DNA from: Pictodentalium vernedei
Taxonomy: Eukaryota; Mollusca; Scaphopoda; Dentaliida; Dentaliidae
Direction of reading: 5' to 3'
Assembly (NCBI GenBank): GCA_031216915.1
Contig: CM062297.1
Location: forward strand, 539,050,971 to 539,114,970
DNA: 64,000 nt
The position numbers and the translations under genes were made by a program. Position 1 is the first letter of the stretch, and the number at the start of each line of letters is the position of its first letter. Positions 61,427-64,000 of the stretch are shown piece after piece. Below the pieces are notes generated by a model. The model ran no database searches. It worked only from the letters and a program-made list of their open reading frames with translations, and had not been told where the DNA came from.

Positions 61427-61445
61427 GGTAATTTTCTTTCTTACA
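61393..61445 (-). repeat. Stub of the 5' LTR, copy 2
   Basis: Same 53 bases as at 21606-21658, matching the right end of the 3' LTR (58474-58526). The joint to integrase is identical in both copies. Confidence 0.85.
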
Positions 61446-63118
61446 CCAGGACGGGGACTATCTGTTCAACAGGTTTGTTATTTAGCCCTAACTTGGACAT
61501 TAACCATACAGCATTAATTCCAATGTGAAAGAGTATTGCCGAAAGAATTGTTAGACACTGTAGAGAGTTTTCTATCGGTTATGCACTTAATATCGCCTAA
61601 AAATCTTCCAGCTCTATATGCAATCTTATTTCGCCGCTGCCTAAAAAAACAAAAATCGAAAAATCTAGAGGGAGGGGGTTGGACGGGTACGATGTGTTCA
61701 ACAGGTTTGCTATTCACCCCAAACTTGGACATTAACCATACAGCATTCATGCCAATGTGAAAGAGTATTGCCGAAAGAATTGTTAGGCACTGTAGGGAGT
61801 TTTCTATATAAAGGCTATATTTTCTATAGCCTATATGCAATCTTATTTCGCCGCTGCCTAAAAACAAGCGCAATAGGTAAATCTCGCGATTTCTTGAAAT
61901 CGAAAAATCTGGAGGGAGGGGTTAGGACGAGTACGATCTGTTCAACAGGTTTGCTATTTAGCTCTAATTTGGACATTAACCATACAGCATTCACGCCAAT
62001 GTGAAAGATTATTGCCAAAAGAATTGTTAGACACTGTAGGGAGTTTTCTATCTGCTCTGCATTTGATTTCACCTAAAAACCTACCAGCTCTATATGCAAT
62101 CATATTTCACGGCTGCCTAAAAACAAGCGCAATAGTGAATCTCTCGATTTCTGGAAATCGAAAAATCTAGAGGGAGGGGGTAGGACGGGTAGGATCTGCT
62201 TAGCCCTAACTTGGACATTAACCATACAGCATTCACACCAATGTGAAAGAGTATTGCTGATAGAATTGTTAGACACTGTAGGGAGTTTTCTATCGGCTAT
62301 GCACTTAATATAGCCTAAAACCCTACCAGCTCTATATGCAATCTTATTTCACTGCTGCCTAAAAATGCACAAATCGAAAAATCTAGATGGAGGGGGTTGG
62401 ATGGGTACGATCTGTTCAACAGGTTTGCTATTTAGCCCTAACTTGGACGTTAACCATACAGCATTCACGCCAATGTGAAAGAGTATTGTCGAAAGAATTG
62501 TTAGACACTGTAGGGAGTTTTCTATTGGCTATGCACTTAATATAGCCTAAAAACCTACCAGCTCTATATGCAATCTTATTTCTCCGCTGCCTAAAAAACG
62601 AGCGCAATAGGTGAATCTCTCGATTTCTGGAAATCGAAAAATCTAGAGGGAGGGGGTAGGCGGGTACGATCTGTTCAACAGGTTTGGTATTTAGCCCTAA
62701 CTTGGAAATTAGCCAAATAGCATTCACGTCAGTGTGAAAGAGTATTGCCGAAAGAATTGTTAGACTCTGTGGGGAGTTTTCTATCGGCTATGCACTTAAT
62801 ATAGCCTAAAAACCTACCAGCTCTATATGCAATCTTATTTCGCCGCTGCCTGAAAACAAGTGCAATAGGTGAATCTCTCGATTTCTGGAAATCGAAAAAT
62901 CTAGAGGGAGGGGGTAGGACGGGTAGGATCTGCTTAGCCCTAACTTGGACATTAACCATACAGCATTCACACCAATGTGAAAGAGTATTGCCGAAAGAAT
63001 TGTTAGACACTGTAGGGAGTTTTCTATCGGCTATGCACTTAATTTAGCCTAAAAACCTACCAGCTCTATATGCAGTCTTATTTCACCGCTACCTAAAAAA
63101 ACAAAAATCGAAAAATCT
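61446..63118. repeat. Satellite array, right segment
   Basis: About seven monomers in the same orientation as before. Two carry a deletion of about 20 bases that turns GATCTGTTCAACAGG...TTTAGCCC into GATCTGCTTAGCCC (62190 and 62932), 743 bp apart, showing a short higher-order period. The array stops at AAAAATCT near 63118, inside a monomer, and unrelated sequence follows. Confidence 0.94.
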
Positions 63119-63660
63119 TGTTTCACTTGTTTTTTTTTGTTCCCATCCCAGAAATCCGCACTAGTTGGTCATCGTTGTCTAGATGTTTCAATCGACCATT
63201 GGCAAACATCGAAATTTGATTGATTCTAGTTTTTTTTCAAAATCTTAATTTTTTATATTTTCTACAATTTTATATTTTTTGCTGTCCTGGAATCCACACT
63301 AGTTGGTCATCGTGGTCTAGATGGTTCAATCGACCGTTGGCAAACTTTTAGGATTGATTTTCCTAGTCCAGAATCTCCAATCGTTTTTCGTGACTGGATC
63401 GCACCCACTGCCATCTAGAACTTGATCGTGAATGTAGGTGGTCCACAATCCCCAAAGCGTTTTGTCGCCGTTCGCCAACGATCGATCGAAAGATCTAACC
63501 CACGATGGTGAACGTTGAGAAGATTTTAGGTCGATTTCTTCGATTTTCGTAGATGTTTCCTTCTGAGCAAATTCTACTGAATGCGCACTCAATCGCCAAC
63601 GGCTGTTTGAACCGTCTAGACCACGATAAGCTACTTGTGGGGATTCTGGACCAGATGTAC
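63119..63660. repeat. Array-flanking region with a 60-bp repeat in both orientations
   Basis: A motif of about 60 bases with CACTAGTTGGTCATCG and GGCAAAC occurs at 63147-63208 and 63284-63345, and inverted at 63592-63653 (CTAGACCACGAT). Shorter related pieces containing GTCCACAATCCCCA lie near 63364, 63441 and 63756. The spacer sequence is T-rich. I see no gene; the frame at 63326-63592 covers repeat sequence. Confidence 0.8.
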
Positions 63661-63748
63661 AAAAACATGTTTGTACATGTATGTGTACATTTTAACACTG
63701 AACTCTATGGGTACATGTACGCGTACATGTACATGTACATGTACAAGA
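63655..63748. repeat. TACATG-type microsatellite
   Basis: Repeated and partly degenerate GTACATGTACATGTACATG. The motif is self-complementary, so it can form hairpins. Confidence 0.92.
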
Positions 63749-63786
63749 GAAAAAAGTGGTCCAGTATCCCCAGATTATACCTACTG

Positions 63787-63986
63787 TTGTGTACTAAGGC
63801 ATACTGCATGGCAATGGTGCACTTGCATTCAGCCGCTGCCAACCCTGTTTGTGCTGAGCTAGTATATTTTGGAGTCTGACAATTGTGGGGTGGGATGGAT
63901 GGTGGGGACACTGTACTGAGACATACTGCATGATGATGGTGCACTTGCATTCGACCGCTGCTAACCCTGCTTGAGCTGAGTTACTG
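63787..63986 (+). mobile_element. Two tandem fragments of the SINE body
   Basis: 63787-63864 and 63909-63986 are similar to each other (GCATACTGCATGG, TGGTGCACTTGCATTC, CTAACCCTG). They match the body of the tRNA-SINE at 10709-11072 read on its own strand (GTGTACTAAGGCGTACTGCA, CTAACCCTGCCTGTGCTG). Heads and tails are missing. Frames at 63553-63879 and 63705-63950 are shadows of this repeat. Confidence 0.75.
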
Positions 63987-64000
63987 TGTTGTGAAGAAGG

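Larger units (their letters stand above)
56888..61445 (-). mobile_element. Ty3/gypsy-type LTR element, copy 2, internally deleted
   Basis: Same structure and same deletion joint as copy 1: LTR stub (61393-61445), integrase C-terminus, gap, SGNH-like ORF, polypurine tract and 3' LTR (56888-58526). It differs by a nested 228-bp SINE at 59646-59873, an extra 49 bases in the LTR (58071-58119), an open integrase tail and a frameshifted SGNH ORF. It cannot transpose by itself, as reverse transcriptase and gag are absent. Confidence 0.86.
56700..62540. repeat. Right copy of the large segmental duplication
   Basis: Counterpart of 17200-22750. The offset is 39482 bp at the left LTR edge and 39787 bp at the right edge; the extra 305 bases are the SINE, the 49-bp LTR block and small indels. 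Identical insertion junctions in satellite on both sides show that the LTR element was duplicated together with its surroundings. Confidence 0.88.

Noticed and set aside
63655..63748. Telomeric or subtelomeric repeat
   Set aside because: The motif is TACATG, not TTAGGG or a related telomere repeat.

Overview
The window looks like a repeat-dense stretch of an animal nuclear genome, probably a marine invertebrate. It is AT-rich, has a tandem satellite with kilobase higher-order periods, a tRNA-derived SINE with a Pol III head, Ty3/gypsy-type retrotransposon remnants and TTAA-target DNA transposons. There is no bacterial gene organisation and no convincing host protein-coding gene. I cannot name the species from sequence alone.

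Layout. One satellite array once ran from base 1 to about 63118. Its monomers come in two lengths, short (S, about 232 bp) and long (L, about 259-260 bp). It is now split by four insertions that leave the satellite in register on both sides: (1) a 244-bp piggyBac-like MITE at 10265-10508; (2) a 6.46-kb TTAA-flanked element with terminal inverted repeats at 10600-17058, with SINEs nested inside and no visible transposase; (3) an internally deleted Ty3/gypsy-type LTR element at 17406-21658; (4) a second copy of that LTR element at 56888-61445. The main array between the LTR copies (21659-56887) is a patchwork of higher-order repeats, including a 5199-bp unit present twice at about 40.85-51.2 kb. 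From 63119 to 64000 the satellite is replaced by unrelated repeats, a TACATG microsatellite and SINE-body fragments.

The two LTR elements have the same satellite junctions and the same internal deletion, so they arose by one large duplication (repeat distance about 39.5-39.8 kb), not by two insertions. On the minus strand each reads: stub of the 5' LTR, C-terminal part of integrase, a gap of about 0.9-1.2 kb, an ORF for an SGNH/GDSL-hydrolase-like protein, a polypurine tract, then a full 1.6-kb 3' LTR. The extra hydrolase ORF sits where an env gene would be in a retrovirus-like element and has a candidate splice acceptor just before its ATG. Damage differs between copies: copy 1 has a stop in integrase and Asp-to-Asn at the SGNH catalytic Asp; copy 2 has an open integrase tail but a frameshifted SGNH ORF and a SINE beside its acceptor.

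Most interesting points: the SGNH-carrying LTR element, the two-length satellite with offsets that change by exactly one S monomer, and two TTAA-specific transposons that landed 91 bp apart in different TTAA sites of adjoining satellite sequence. Similarity statements are by eye; no alignment or database search was run.
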